From assembly GCF_010122465.1 (NCBI RefSeq), contig NZ_WLZY01000008.1:186001-250000 (forward strand): a DNA stretch of 64,000 nucleotides, given 5' to 3'. The position numbers and the translations under genes are program-made. Below the pieces are notes generated by a model. That model ran no database searches. It saw only the letters and a program-made list of their open reading frames with translations, and had not been told where the DNA came from. Position 1 is the stretch's first letter, and every line of letters begins with the position of its first letter. Shown one piece after another: positions 40,167-48,836 of the stretch. Source of the stretch: Phytoactinopolyspora mesophila. Its GTDB lineage: Bacteria > Actinomycetota > Actinomycetes > Jiangellales > Jiangellaceae.

Positions 40167-41582
40167 TCAACCCACTGCAGAGCCGAGGGTCACCGAAACA
40201 TCGCGAGAATTACCGTCGCGTTCGATGGTGAGCACGACATCCTGACCCGGTTCGCGGGCCCGCAGCATCACGATGAGCTCGCCCGGCCCTCGGACCGCCT
40301 CGCCGTCGAGCGCGGTGATGACGTCTCCCGGCCTGATACCGGCTTCGTCAGCTGGGCCGCCCGGCGTGATGCCGGGCTGTTCGTCGTCGTCCGGCGCCAC
40401 CCGAGCGCCAGGTCCGGTGTGGCCGTTCTCCAGCAGCGCACCGATGATCGGATATACCGCCTCACCGTTGCTGATGAGCTGTTCGGCCGTCCGGCGGGCC
40501 TGATCGATCGGAATGGCGAACCCAAGGCCGATGCTGCCTACCTCAGAGCTGAAGCCGAGCGTGGCGATCGCGGAATTGACCCCCACCACGCGCCCCGCAG
40601 CGTCCACGAGCGGGCCTCCGGAGTTGCCCGGGTTGATAGCGGCGTCGGTTTGCAGCGCGTTGATGTAGGACTGGTCCGATCGCTCACCGGCCGTGACAGG
40701 GCGGTCCAGCGCAGAGACGATCCCGCTGGTGACCGTGCTGTCCAGACCGAGCGGACTGCCGATGGCGATCACCGGGTCACCCACCGCCACCGACGACGAT
40801 TCGCCGAGTATCACCGGCTGCAACTCGTCGGCATCGATCCGCAGGACAGCGAGGTCGTAGCTAGGGCTGTTGCCGATGATGTCGGCGTCGAACTGGCGGC
40901 CGTCGAACAACTCGATCTCGATGGCTCCGCCACTCACGCTGGTACCGGCCGCGACGACGTGGTTGTTGGTGAGCACGTAGCCGTCGTCTGAGATGATGAA
41001 GCCGGAGCCGTGCCCGTCCGCAGCGGCGATGGACACCACGCTGGGAAGCACCGTGCTGGCCACTCCTGCCGTGGACGTGCTGGGCCGCTCCCGGACATTC
41101 GCCGGGTCGGAGCCGATCACGGTCACGGTCTCAGTGGGCCCGCCATTCGTCTCGACGAACTGGGCGCCGACCGCACCCCCGACGACACCCGCCAACAACG
41201 CCATGACGGTCACACCGACCGCGAACGGCCAGCGCCGGCGCGTGGTTCGTTGCCGAGGCGCGACGAGGCTGCCGTCCGGCAGCGAGTACGGATCGGCGTA
41301 TGTAGCCGCCGTGCTGTTCACACCTGCCCACGAGTGGTCACGGGCGTCATCGAGGATCGAGTTGGCCTGCGGGGGCTGCCACCCGCGGGAACGCGCGGAA
41401 GCAGACCTGGATCGCGCCGACGCTTCCTCGCCCGGTTGTGCTGCTGCGGACGCCGGCTGCCCGGGGGTGACGAATGTCCATTCGCCGCCGGCCCACGGCT
41501 CCCGGCGGCGCTGCGAAGCGGCTGCCGAGCCGCCCGGCGCCGCGTCGTCGGGAGTGGACCATCCGCCCTTCACAAGGACCAA
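40167..41582 (-). CDS. htrA: Membrane-anchored trypsin-like serine protease with PDZ domain (HtrA/DegP family)
   Basis: This 471-residue protein has a 117-residue disordered cytoplasmic region, one transmembrane helix (118-142, RWPFAVGVTVMALLAGVVGG) and an extracytoplasmic protease domain with catalytic triad His208 (TNNHVV), Asp243 (SYDLAVL) and Ser321 (NPGNSGGP). A C-terminal PDZ domain (PGGPADEAGIRPGDVITALD) follows. It would degrade or refold damaged envelope proteins. The gene belongs to the SigE envelope-stress locus, as in mycobacteria (Rv1223). The start is not certain, because the N-terminal region is low-complexity. Confidence 0.92.
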   Translation of the reverse strand: MVLVKGGWSTPDDAAPGGSAAASQRRREPWAGGEWTFVTPGQPASAAAQPGEEASARSRSASARSRGWQPPQANSILDDARDHSWAGVNSTAATYADPYSLPDGSLVAPRQRTTRRRWPFAVGVTVMALLAGVVGGAVGAQFVETNGGPTETVTVIGSDPANVRERPSTSTAGVASTVLPSVVSIAAADGHGSGFIISDDGYVLTNNHVVAAGTSVSGGAIEIELFDGRQFDADIIGNSPSYDLAVLRIDADELQPVILGESSSVAVGDPVIAIGSPLGLDSTVTSGIVSALDRPVTAGERSDQSYINALQTDAAINPGNSGGPLVDAAGRVVGVNSAIATLGFSSEVGSIGLGFAIPIDQARRTAEQLISNGEAVYPIIGALLENGHTGPGARVAPDDDEQPGITPGGPADEAGIRPGDVITALDGEAVRGPGELIVMLRAREPGQDVVLTIERDGNSRDVSVTLGSAVG

Positions 41583-41665
41583 TCATACGGGGTCGGGTCC
41601 GAGCGGCGTCATGAACGCAGTCGAGGATTCAGCCGAATCTTCCGGGACGAAACGACACCTCGGAA

Positions 41666-42787
41666 TCAGCCGAACGGATTGAGCCAGGAGCCGACCTTCT
41701 GCGCGCCGCGGCCGACCCGAGCCAAGAGCCCGCTGTCTTCCTCAGGCAGCGGGCGATCCGGCGGCAAGGTGTCCAGGATGTCGTCGACCACCTCGAGCGG
41801 CGCATCGGCCACCACGGTGATCACCCGACCGTTCGACGACCACGTGAACCGCGCCGGCGGCCCAGGGATGGCATAAACCGTGCCCTCGCCGACCTCGTGT
41901 GCGGTGTAGGTGTGCAGCTGTTCTGGGTCGAGGCGGCCAGGCTGTTCGAAGACCGACACCGTCATGACCCCATCGGAATAGCTCAACTGGACGGCTTCGC
42001 CGAGGTGCCGGGCCTCGTAGAGGACGAAGCTGCCGGCCAGAGTCTCCGGGCAGTGATAGCCCTCCTTGCGCAGCTGTTCGATGTCGTCCCAGCGGAGCAT
42101 CGATTGGTCGTGCACCTGGGTGGACGACAAGCCCACCGCATCCATCCCGCTTCGCAGGCAGCACGGTGGCACCTCGGCCAGGGAGATCTCGACGAACGCG
42201 CTGGCGCTGAGCAGATGCCCGTCCGGGGTGAAGGCTTCTCTCCGCAAGGACAACGTGGTCCGGCGGTCGAGCCATAGCCTGGCCGCCACCGAGCCGTCGG
42301 GCCGCAGCGCCTCGACAACGTCGGCCTGACGTCCGGCAACCTGGCCTTCGCCGGCCATCCGGACGTCGTATGACCCGATCAGCAGATCGACCGGGCCGCC
42401 GCTGTCAGCCAGCCAGGTGGTACCGGAATGCCCCTGCAGAATGGAGGTCTGGGTGTCCTGCAAGCTGATCTCGGTGGCGCCGGCAGCCTGATGGCGCACC
42501 TGAACCACCGCGCTCTTGGAGGCGCCGCTCTTGGCCAGCGTCGACCATGCCGACACATACTGGGTGCCCTCGTACGACGTGTAGTTCGGTGCATTGGCGG
42601 AACGGGTCAGCAGCTCCACCGCTTGGGGGTCGTCGGTACCGGCGAGACTATCCGGCGCCGCCGCCGACGTCGCCGGATACACCAGCAGGATCAGCGCGCC
42701 CAGCAGCACTGGTGCGGTGAGCAGCCCGAGCCCCGAGAACGGTCGCGACGCTCGGTAGTCACCCGCTGCCTTCGTGCTGTCTGTCAC
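41666..42787 (-). CDS. MucB/RseB-like regulatory protein of the SigE locus
   Basis: This 373-residue protein has an N-terminal signal anchor (residues 19-45, GLGLLTAPVLLGALILLVYP) and an extracytoplasmic domain beginning APNYTSYEGTQYVSAW, typical of the RseB/MucB N-domain with its lipoprotein-binding half-barrel. In proteobacteria RseB binds the anti-sigma factor and protects it from cleavage. Here the gene overlaps the anti-sigma gene by four bases, supporting a similar partnership. The actinobacterial protein is not well characterised, so the role is inferred. Confidence 0.78.
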   Translation of the reverse strand: MTDSTKAAGDYRASRPFSGLGLLTAPVLLGALILLVYPATSAAAPDSLAGTDDPQAVELLTRSANAPNYTSYEGTQYVSAWSTLAKSGASKSAVVQVRHQAAGATEISLQDTQTSILQGHSGTTWLADSGGPVDLLIGSYDVRMAGEGQVAGRQADVVEALRPDGSVAARLWLDRRTTLSLRREAFTPDGHLLSASAFVEISLAEVPPCCLRSGMDAVGLSSTQVHDQSMLRWDDIEQLRKEGYHCPETLAGSFVLYEARHLGEAVQLSYSDGVMTVSVFEQPGRLDPEQLHTYTAHEVGEGTVYAIPGPPARFTWSSNGRVITVVADAPLEVVDDILDTLPPDRPLPEEDSGLLARVGRGAQKVGSWLNPFG

Positions 42788-43518
42788 CGGCCGTCCCCGG
42801 ATGTGCTGGCGTCATTTCCCGCCAACCCACCACCGCTGGTGGCCGGCCCCGACCCGAAGCCCGACGTGCCGAATCCGTGTGTGCCGGCACCGGGGGTCCC
42901 CAACCCTGGAGTGGAGCTGACGCCGTCGTCGATACTGCGCAATGCCGGCACGATGATCGACGCCGGTTCGCTGAACGGCAACCCGCCGGTGGAGCGGGCG
43001 TGTTCCAGAGTGAACTCTTCCATCGGCGGCACCACCGTGGCCGGCGTCTGGTCCCGGCTGGTGTTGGCCGGTGCGCCCAGCGAAGCGAGCAGCACTAGCA
43101 GAGCGCCGGTGGAGACCATTCCTCCGGCCGCTGCCCTGACGCCACGACGATGCTTGTCGACGAACTTGGTGCGAGAGTGGCGATGTTCGTGCCCGGTTCC
43201 GGACGAGTGTCGGTGCGCCGCCCCGGGGCGCATGGACCGGTCCGGCCCCCACGGCGCCACGTGTATCTGGGCATCCGCGGGTACGTCGTCGCGCGGCAAC
43301 AGGCCAGCCGGCTCCGCCAGCGCGACGAGTTTGCTCATGAGCTGCTCGGGCATCTCGGCGTCGGGAAGTGACGTCATCACGCCCTTCGCGTAACGCTCCA
43401 GGTCGACGGCTTCGCGACAGTGATGGCAGCTAGCCAGATGGGCCAGCGCGCGGTCGCGCTCCTCATGATCGAGGCGGTCGTCGACGAGGTCACTTACTCT
43501 GTCGTCGAGGTGTTTCAT
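42784..43518 (-). CDS. rseA: Zinc-containing transmembrane anti-sigma factor (RseA-like) for SigE
   Basis: This 244-residue protein has an N-terminal ZAS domain with the zinc motif His27-x3-Cys31-x2-Cys34 (HLASCHHC), which clamps the sigma factor and can respond to redox state. A basic stretch precedes a membrane helix (about 115-140, [21 protein letters not shown]), and the rest is Gly/Ser-rich outside. The gene overlaps the sigE stop by four bases, the usual sigma/anti-sigma coupling. It is equivalent to Rv1222 (RseA) by position. Confidence 0.88.
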   Translation of the reverse strand: MKHLDDRVSDLVDDRLDHEERDRALAHLASCHHCREAVDLERYAKGVMTSLPDAEMPEQLMSKLVALAEPAGLLPRDDVPADAQIHVAPWGPDRSMRPGAAHRHSSGTGHEHRHSRTKFVDKHRRGVRAAAGGMVSTGALLVLLASLGAPANTSRDQTPATVVPPMEEFTLEHARSTGGLPFSEPASIIVPALRSIDDGVSSTPGLGTPGAGTHGFGTSGFGSGPATSGGGLAGNDASTSGDGR

Positions 43519-44114
43519 GCTTGCTCCCCGGAACCATTCAGGTCCCCCGGCGAATCGTGTCCCACCCCCGTGTCCAGTGCCCGCGCATCGTCCGGCGCAC
43601 GATGCTCCAGCGCCGCGCGCAGCTGAGCGCGCCCGCGGTGGATCCTGCTACGGACCGTGCCCAGCTTGATGTCGAGCGTGGCGGCGATCTCTTCGTAGGA
43701 GAGGCCTTCGATATCACACAGGACCACCGCTACCCGGAAGTCAGGTGCCATCGCGTCCAGGGCCGCCTGGATGTCAGCCTCCAGCATCCGGTCGGTGAGC
43801 ACCCGCTCCGGAGTCGGCTCACGGCCGTGCAGGCGTTCACCGGCGTCGTCGCCCAGCGCATCGAACCGGATGCGCTGCTTGCGGCGTACGGAGTCCAGAA
43901 AGAGATTCGTCGTGATCCGGTGCAGCCAGCCCTCGAACGTTCCAGGCGTATACGAGGACAGTGATCTGAAGACCCGGACGAAGACGTCCTGGGTGAGGTC
44001 TTCCGCGTCGTGGGCGTTGCCGGTAAGCCGGAAGGCCAATCGATATACCCGCGCGGAATGCTGGCGAACGATCTCCTCCCAGCTCGGTGGAGTCCACGCC
44101 TCAACATCCGCCAC
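43515..44114 (-). CDS. sigE: ECF RNA polymerase sigma factor SigE
   Basis: This 199-residue ECF sigma factor has region 2 ([21 protein letters not shown] and the [10 protein letters not shown] helix) and region 4 with [20 protein letters not shown] helix-turn-helix. It directs expression of envelope-stress genes. I chose GTG 44114 because a strong AAGGAGG lies seven bases upstream. An in-frame ATG at 44156 would add 14 residues but has no well-placed ribosome site; alternative SigE isoforms are known in M. tuberculosis. The gene order with anti-sigma, RseB-like, htrA and tatB defines the locus. Confidence 0.93.
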   Translation of the reverse strand: MADVEAWTPPSWEEIVRQHSARVYRLAFRLTGNAHDAEDLTQDVFVRVFRSLSSYTPGTFEGWLHRITTNLFLDSVRRKQRIRFDALGDDAGERLHGREPTPERVLTDRMLEADIQAALDAMAPDFRVAVVLCDIEGLSYEEIAATLDIKLGTVRSRIHRGRAQLRAALEHRAPDDARALDTGVGHDSPGDLNGSGEQA

Positions 44115-44118
44115 CGGC

Positions 44119-44166
44119 TTACCTCCTTCGACCAGGCGCGTGAGCAATAACGTCATGGTGACTCAT
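44119..44166 (-). CDS. Putative 15-residue leader peptide upstream of sigE
   Basis: A short ORF from ATG 44166, preceded by a purine-rich AAAGGGGG, encodes [15 protein letters not shown]. Its last codons and TAA stop coincide with the AAGGAGG Shine-Dalgarno used by the GTG start of sigE, and it overlaps the longer sigE frame in another frame. Ribosomes finishing this peptide would occupy the sigE site, so coupling or attenuation is possible. There is no independent proof that it is translated. Confidence 0.35.
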   Translation of the reverse strand: MSHHDVIAHAPGRRR

Positions 44167-44187
44167 TGCCCCCTTTCCTGGCCAATC

Positions 44188-44199
44188 GATACGCGTATC
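44188..44199. promoter_or_regulatory. 12-bp perfect palindrome GATACGCGTATC upstream of sigE
   Basis: The palindrome lies 22 bases ahead of the leader ORF, in the divergent region between sigE and the O-methyltransferase. It overlaps a possible -10 (TAGATA on the minus strand), which would suit an operator. Confidence 0.45.
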
Positions 44200-44365
44200 T
44201 ATGGTGCCAACGCGCCGCGGGGTGTCTGGGTTCCGGATCCGGCATCGTGAAACCGCGCACGATCCACTTCCAGCCCGCCATGCTCTAAGCTTCGACTGAA
44301 ACATCACGCTTCGACCAGGGCACCTACCCGCAACCGGTGTACTAATCGCTTCCGAGGAGGCCGTC

Positions 44366-45016
44366 ATCTCTACCGGCGACATCACACCGCCGACGCCCGA
44401 CTCCTGGGCGTACACCGAGGCCTATCTCCAGGAGGACTCCGCGGTGGTCCGCGCCCGGCAGCGCGCCGCCGAGGTCGGCGCTGTTCCCATCGGCGCCGGC
44501 AGCGGATCGGTCCTGCGCCTGCTGGCAGCCGCCGTCGAAGCCCGGACAGTGGTGGAGATCGGAACCGGTGCCGGCGTGTCCGCGCTGTACCTGCTGGGTG
44601 GAATGCGCTCTGACGGGGTGCTGACCAGTGTCGACATCGAGTCTGAGCACCAGCGTCTGGCCCGCGAGGCCTTCTCCGAAGCCGGAATCGCACCGAACCG
44701 GACCCGCCTGATCTCCGGATCGGCTCTCGAGGTGCTGCCCCGCCTCACCGACGGCGCGTACGACCTCGTGTTCTGTGACGCGGACAAGACAGAGTACGTC
44801 GATTACCTCGAGCAGTCGGTGCGGCTGATCCGTCCCGGTGGGCTCGTGGCATTCGACAACGCTTTGTGGCACAACCGGGTCGCCGACCCCGCGCAACGGG
44901 ATCCGGAGACTCTCGCCGTCCGCGAGCTCGGCCGTGTGGTCAGCGAGCACGACGCACTCATCCCGTCGCTGCTGCCGACCAGCGACGGCCTCCTCGTAGC
45001 CGTCAAACGCCCATGA
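44366..45016 (+). CDS. SAM-dependent O-methyltransferase with apparent ATC start codon
   Basis: This class I methyltransferase of the caffeoyl-CoA O-methyltransferase type has motif I VVEIGTGAGVSALYL, motif II VLTSVDIE and LVFCDADKTEYVDYLE. It is the homologue of Rv1220c, also divergent from sigE. The coding similarity begins at DSWAYTEAYLQEDSAVVRAR, upstream of the first ordinary start (GTG 44444). In frame, between the TGA at 44297 and 44444, there is no ATG, GTG, TTG or CTG. ATC 44366 has a perfect GAGGAGG (44354-44360) five bases ahead, so I annotate a non-canonical AUC start giving 216 residues. A sequencing error cannot be excluded. The methyl acceptor is unknown. Confidence 0.75.
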   Translation: MSTGDITPPTPDSWAYTEAYLQEDSAVVRARQRAAEVGAVPIGAGSGSVLRLLAAAVEARTVVEIGTGAGVSALYLLGGMRSDGVLTSVDIESEHQRLAREAFSEAGIAPNRTRLISGSALEVLPRLTDGAYDLVFCDADKTEYVDYLEQSVRLIRPGGLVAFDNALWHNRVADPAQRDPETLAVRELGRVVSEHDALIPSLLPTSDGLLVAVKRP

Positions 45017-45063
45017 TCATGAACACTTGATGACCATATCCGTCACTTAGTGTTCATGATCAT
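45013..45063. terminator. ATGATCAT-footed hairpin between convergent methyltransferase and glgC
   Basis: Perfect 15-bp arms (45013-45027 and 45049-45063, ATGATCATGAACACT) flank a 21-base loop. The methyltransferase TGA (45014-45016) is inside the left arm and the glgC stop begins six bases past the right arm, so it can terminate both. Confidence 0.8.
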
Positions 45064-45068
45064 CGGTG

Positions 45069-46289
45069 TCACTCGACGACGACGCCCTTACCCACGGCGG
45101 TGATCCCGCCGGCGCTGACGGTGTAGCCACGTGCCCGGTCGGCGTCTTTGTCCACACCTACGGTGGCGCCGTCGCGAACCACGACATTCTTGTCGAGAAT
45201 CGCATCCCGGACCGTCGCGCGGGCTCCCACCCGCACCTCGTCGAGCAACACCGACCGCGACACGGCCGCGCCTTCCATGATGAACGCACCGGGCGCCAGC
45301 ACCGAGTGGTCGACCAGGCATCCGGACAAGATGCAGCCCGGCGCCACGATCGACTCCCGGGCGTGTCCACCCTCGACGAACTTGGCGCCCGGAAGCTGCG
45401 GATGACCGGTCAAGATCGGCCACTCACGGTTGTACAGGTTGAACACCGGCATGACGGACACAAGATCCATGTGCGACTCGTGATAGGCGTCCAGTGTCCC
45501 CACGTCGCGCCAGTACCCGCGGTCGCGGTCGGTGCTTCCCGGCACGTCGTTGTCGGCGAAATCGTAGACACCCGCCGACCCCTTCTCGACCATCAACGGA
45601 ACGATGTCGCCGCCCATGTCGTGTGCCGACGCCGGACTCTGCGCGTCGGCTTTCAACGCCTCGAGCAGGGCTTCGGTGGTGAACACATAGTTGCCCATCG
45701 ACGCGAGACAACGATCCGGGTCATCCGGCAGCGCCGGCGGATCCGCGGGCTTTTCCAGGAATGCCTCGATCCGGCGGCCGTCCGGCGTCTGGATGATGCC
45801 GAAGGCACTAGCCCCCGAGCGCGCGACCCGGATGCCGGCCACCGTGGCGTCCATCCCGCTGTCGATGTGGGCCTCAAGCATCTGCCGCGGATCCATCCGG
45901 TAGACGTGGTCGGCGCCGAAGACGACGACGTACTCGGGGCGCTCGTCATAGATCAGGTTCAGCGACTGGTGGATGGCATCGGCACTGCCCTGATACCAAC
46001 GAGGGCCCAACCGCTGCTGCGCCGGCACGGGAGTGACGTACTGACCGAGGATGGTGCTCATCCGCCACGTCACGGAGATGTGCCGGTCGAGCGAGTGGGA
46101 CTTGTACTGCGTCAGCACGCAGATGCGGTCGACCTCGCCGTTGACCAGATTGGACAAGACAAAATCGATCAGGCGGTAACTGCCACCGAACGGCACGGCG
46201 GGCTTGGCCCGATCCGCCGTCAGCGGCATGAGGCGCTTGCCTTCACCGCCAGCAAGGACAATCCCCAGAACATGCGGCCGCTTCGACAT
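45069..46289 (-). CDS. glgC: Glucose-1-phosphate adenylyltransferase
   Basis: This 406-residue ADP-glucose pyrophosphorylase has the N-terminal nucleotide loop [20 protein letters not shown], the sugar-phosphate region [10 protein letters not shown] and a C-terminal left-handed beta-helix of hexapeptide repeats ([20 protein letters not shown]). It makes ADP-glucose for glycogen and, in actinobacteria, for maltose-1-phosphate and trehalose-linked glucan. It is divergent from the glycogen synthase gene at 46402 across 112 bp, so a shared regulatory region is likely. Confidence 0.95.
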   Translation of the reverse strand: MSKRPHVLGIVLAGGEGKRLMPLTADRAKPAVPFGGSYRLIDFVLSNLVNGEVDRICVLTQYKSHSLDRHISVTWRMSTILGQYVTPVPAQQRLGPRWYQGSADAIHQSLNLIYDERPEYVVVFGADHVYRMDPRQMLEAHIDSGMDATVAGIRVARSGASAFGIIQTPDGRRIEAFLEKPADPPALPDDPDRCLASMGNYVFTTEALLEALKADAQSPASAHDMGGDIVPLMVEKGSAGVYDFADNDVPGSTDRDRGYWRDVGTLDAYHESHMDLVSVMPVFNLYNREWPILTGHPQLPGAKFVEGGHARESIVAPGCILSGCLVDHSVLAPGAFIMEGAAVSRSVLLDEVRVGARATVRDAILDKNVVVRDGATVGVDKDADRARGYTVSAGGITAVGKGVVVE

Positions 46290-46401
46290 GACGGCACCCT
46301 ACGGCCATCCGCCGTTTTGCCCAACCCCCGGTCCCTCTCCATGCGGGCAACGTGTTGCCCGCCGAAGCGTGCGCCGGGCATTCGCCGATACGCTGCGGGG
46401 C

Positions 46402-47562
46402 ATGCGCGTTGGAATCCTCACCCGCGAGTACCCGCCCTACGTCTACGGCGGCGCCGGTGTGCACGTGGACTTTCTCGTCCGGCACCTCCGGGAACAGCCC
46501 GGCACCGAGATCGAGGTCCACGCACTGGGTCAGGCCCGCGAGGGCGCGCGAACCTACGACGAAGAAGACACCAGGCTCACGACGGCCAATCCGGCCTTAC
46601 GAGTGCTCAGCGCCGACGTCGCCATGGCGGGGAACCTCGATGGCCTGGACATCGTGCACTCACACACCTGGTACGCCAACGCCGCCGGCCAGCTGGCACA
46701 GATGCTGTACGACGTGCCCCACGTCGTCACCGCGCACTCGCTGGAACCCCGGCGGCCCTGGAAGGCTGAGCAGCTGGGCGGCGGGTACCGGTTGTCCTCC
46801 TGGATCGAGCGCAGCTCCTATGAGTCCGCCGACGCCGTCATCGCCGTGAGTCACGGGATGCGCGCCGACGTGCTCGACGCGTACCCGGCCGTCGATCCGG
46901 ACCGCGTCCACGTCATCCACAACGGGATCGATACGGACTTCTACCGGCCAGCTCCGGAAACCGATGTGCTGGAACGCCTCGGCATCGATCCCACCCGGCC
47001 GTACGTCACGTTCGTCGGACGCATCACCAGACAGAAGGGCGTCCCGCATTTGCTACGCGCCGCCCTCCGGCTACCCGCCGACGTGCAGCTAGTACTGCTG
47101 GCCGGCGCAGCCGACACACCTGAGCTCGCCAGCGAGACCGACGAACTCGTGACCCGGCTGCGAGCCGAACGCACCGGCATCGTGCTCGTCAGCGAAATGC
47201 TTCCCCGCGAGGACGTCCGCCAGGTCCTCACTCATGCCACCGTGTTCTGCTGTCCGTCGGTCTACGAACCGCTGGGCATCGTCAACCTCGAGGCGATGGC
47301 CTGCGAGACCGCCGTCGTCGCCAGCGATGTGGGCGGCATTCCGGAAGTGGTGGACGACGGCGTCACCGGCCTCCTGGTCCACTACGACGACGCCGACACC
47401 GCCGGCTACGAGGCCGGCCTCACGGCCGCGATCACCCGGCTGACCACCAATCCGGACCTGGCCGCACGGATGGGCCGCGCCGGGCGTCGTCGCGCCGTCG
47501 CCGAGTTCGGCTGGGCCGGCGTCGCCGCCAGGACGGTCGAGATCTATCGCGCGATTTCATGA
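46402..47562 (+). CDS. glgA: Glycogen synthase (actinobacterial GT4 type)
   Basis: The 386-residue glycosyltransferase has a GT-B fold: N-terminal VGILTREYPPYVYGGAGVH with the Gly-rich donor loop, VTFVGRITRQKGVPHLLRA, and the retaining-transferase E-x7-E motif in CCPSVYEPLGIVNLEAMAC. In actinobacteria this GT4 enzyme (GlgA/GlgM) transfers glucose from ADP-glucose to glucan or to glucose-1-phosphate. I chose ATG 46402, MRVGILTREYPP; upstream frame extension is antisense to glgC. No Shine-Dalgarno is clear, and TACGCT (46389-46394) could be the -10 of a leaderless mRNA. The stop lies in a palindrome. Confidence 0.93.
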   Translation: MRVGILTREYPPYVYGGAGVHVDFLVRHLREQPGTEIEVHALGQAREGARTYDEEDTRLTTANPALRVLSADVAMAGNLDGLDIVHSHTWYANAAGQLAQMLYDVPHVVTAHSLEPRRPWKAEQLGGGYRLSSWIERSSYESADAVIAVSHGMRADVLDAYPAVDPDRVHVIHNGIDTDFYRPAPETDVLERLGIDPTRPYVTFVGRITRQKGVPHLLRAALRLPADVQLVLLAGAADTPELASETDELVTRLRAERTGIVLVSEMLPREDVRQVLTHATVFCCPSVYEPLGIVNLEAMACETAVVASDVGGIPEVVDDGVTGLLVHYDDADTAGYEAGLTAAITRLTTNPDLAARMGRAGRRRAVAEFGWAGVAARTVEIYRAIS

Positions 47563-47612
47563 TCATTGTGCTCGTTTAGGTGCCATAGCGCCTAAACGAG
47601 CACAATGATCAT
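47559..47612 (+). terminator. ATGATCAT-footed hairpin after glgA
   Basis: Arms 47559-47580 and 47591-47612 are perfect 22-bp inverted repeats (ATGATCATTGTGCTCG outer part). The ten-base interior can add a T-G wobble and two G-C pairs, leaving a four-base loop. The glgA TGA stop (47560-47562) is part of the left foot. Confidence 0.85.
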
Positions 47613-47619
47613 GGAGCCT

Positions 47620-47705
47620 CCGCTGCCGCGACCTATGACACGTTCCGCTGCCGCGACCTAAGACACGTTCCGCTGCCGCGACCTAAGACACGTTCCGCTG
47701 CCGCG
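47620..47705. repeat. 25-bp tandem repeats running into the 3' end of fdhD
   Basis: Three units of 25 bp (CCGCTGCCGCGACCTAAGAC then ACGTT) start at 47620, 47645 and 47670; the first differs by one base. A partial fourth unit (47695-47705) lies inside fdhD. The fdhD stop (47683-47685) and its last residues are encoded by repeat sequence. Confidence 0.85.
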
Positions 47706-48507
47706 GAAATGGCCCCACGCGGACCCGTTCCTGGTGTGTGTAGACATTCATTCCGCCGCCGCGGACAAAGCCGAGTAGGGTCAGCCCGCACTCGGCGGCG
47801 AGATCCACGGCGAGACTGGACGGGGCGGAGACCGCCGCGATGACCGGGATTCCGGCGACCGCGGCCTTGTGCACCAATTCGAACGACGCCCGTCCGCTCA
47901 CCTGCAGTACGTGACCGGCCAATGGCAATCGCCCACCGCGCAAAGCCGAACCGACCACCTTGTCAACGGCATTGTGCCGCCCCACATCTTCGCGAACCAC
48001 CAAGCATTCTCCGGTGGACGTGAATAGTCCCGCCGCATGCAGACCGCCGGTACGGTCGAATATCTTCTGCTCCGAACGCAGGAGGTCAGGAAGCGCCGAT
48101 AACACTCCCACATCGAACCTCGCGTCATCACCCAGTATCGGCCAGCGCAGAGAGGTACGCACCGCCTCGACGCTGTCCGCGCCACACACCCCACATGCGC
48201 TCGTCGTGGCAAACGCGCGCGGACGCGGCGGAGCGACGTCGGGCGCCAGCCGCACCTCTACGGTGTTCTCTTCATCCTGGCACATTCGCATCGCGACAAT
48301 GTCGGCGGGCGCGGCTACGACGCCCTCACTCACCAGCCATCCCGCAACGAGATCAAAGTCCTGACCAGGTGTACGCATGGTCAGGGTCACGTTCTCTCCG
48401 CCGACACGCACGATCAGCGGTTCTTCGATGGCCAGGGTGTCCGGCCGCTGCGCGGCTCGCCCTGCCCTCAATCGAAGAACTGGCTGCCGAGTCGTCATCC
48501 GCCCCAT
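47683..48507 (-). CDS. fdhD: FdhD/NarQ-type formate dehydrogenase sulfurtransferase
   Basis: This 274-residue protein has the redox motif CGVCG (Cys105, Cys108) in TTSACGVCGADS, the conserved FDRTGGLHAAGLF and REDVGRHNAVDKV segments. FdhD moves sulfur from a cysteine desulfurase to the molybdenum cofactor of formate dehydrogenase, making the enzyme active. A likely client is the FdhF-like protein at 61090. ATG 48507 has AAGGTGG ahead; the frame is open 22 codons further. The C-terminal residues PRQRNVS come from a tandem-repeat unit, so the tail may be newly acquired. Confidence 0.9.
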   Translation of the reverse strand: MGRMTTRQPVLRLRAGRAAQRPDTLAIEEPLIVRVGGENVTLTMRTPGQDFDLVAGWLVSEGVVAAPADIVAMRMCQDEENTVEVRLAPDVAPPRPRAFATTSACGVCGADSVEAVRTSLRWPILGDDARFDVGVLSALPDLLRSEQKIFDRTGGLHAAGLFTSTGECLVVREDVGRHNAVDKVVGSALRGGRLPLAGHVLQVSGRASFELVHKAAVAGIPVIAAVSAPSSLAVDLAAECGLTLLGFVRGGGMNVYTHQERVRVGPFPRQRNVS

Positions 48508-48836
48508 TGACCCACCTTTGCCTAGTTCCGACCGCTCCGCCAGTCTTGTGGTCATATCCGAGGGTTCACTCAATATGAAGTTATAGTTCGGCTCTCACTC
48601 GTTCAGCGAATTGACCTTTCCCAGGGGCCAGCCACTTCACTCGCGAGCCGCATCACCGCCCATGATCATCTTGCCACGATTCTGCATGTGTGTGCGTGAC
48701 TATATGCCGCCGAGAAACCAGTTTGGCGCGATTTCGCCAAACTGTGCGCAGAAATGCCCACATGAGGAGGTCCGCTTCACATGAGCCGCACTCAAGTGGT
48801 GCGCTCCTGACTCGTCCGCCGCGTGCCGGCCCTTGT
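48508..48836. other. Spacer between dpp-type ATPase gene and fdhD
   Basis: The 329-bp spacer has no gene. A 9-bp hairpin, AGTTTGGCG/CGCCAAACT (48720-48728 and 48735-48743, six-base loop), may terminate the upstream transport operon or act as an operator. A single ATGATCAT octamer at 48662-48669 lacks a matching arm, and resembles the foot of the palindromes elsewhere in this window. Confidence 0.6.

Noticed and set aside
47620-47705. CRISPR-like repeats
   Set aside because: The units are directly adjacent with no spacers, and there are no cas genes. They are simple tandem repeats.
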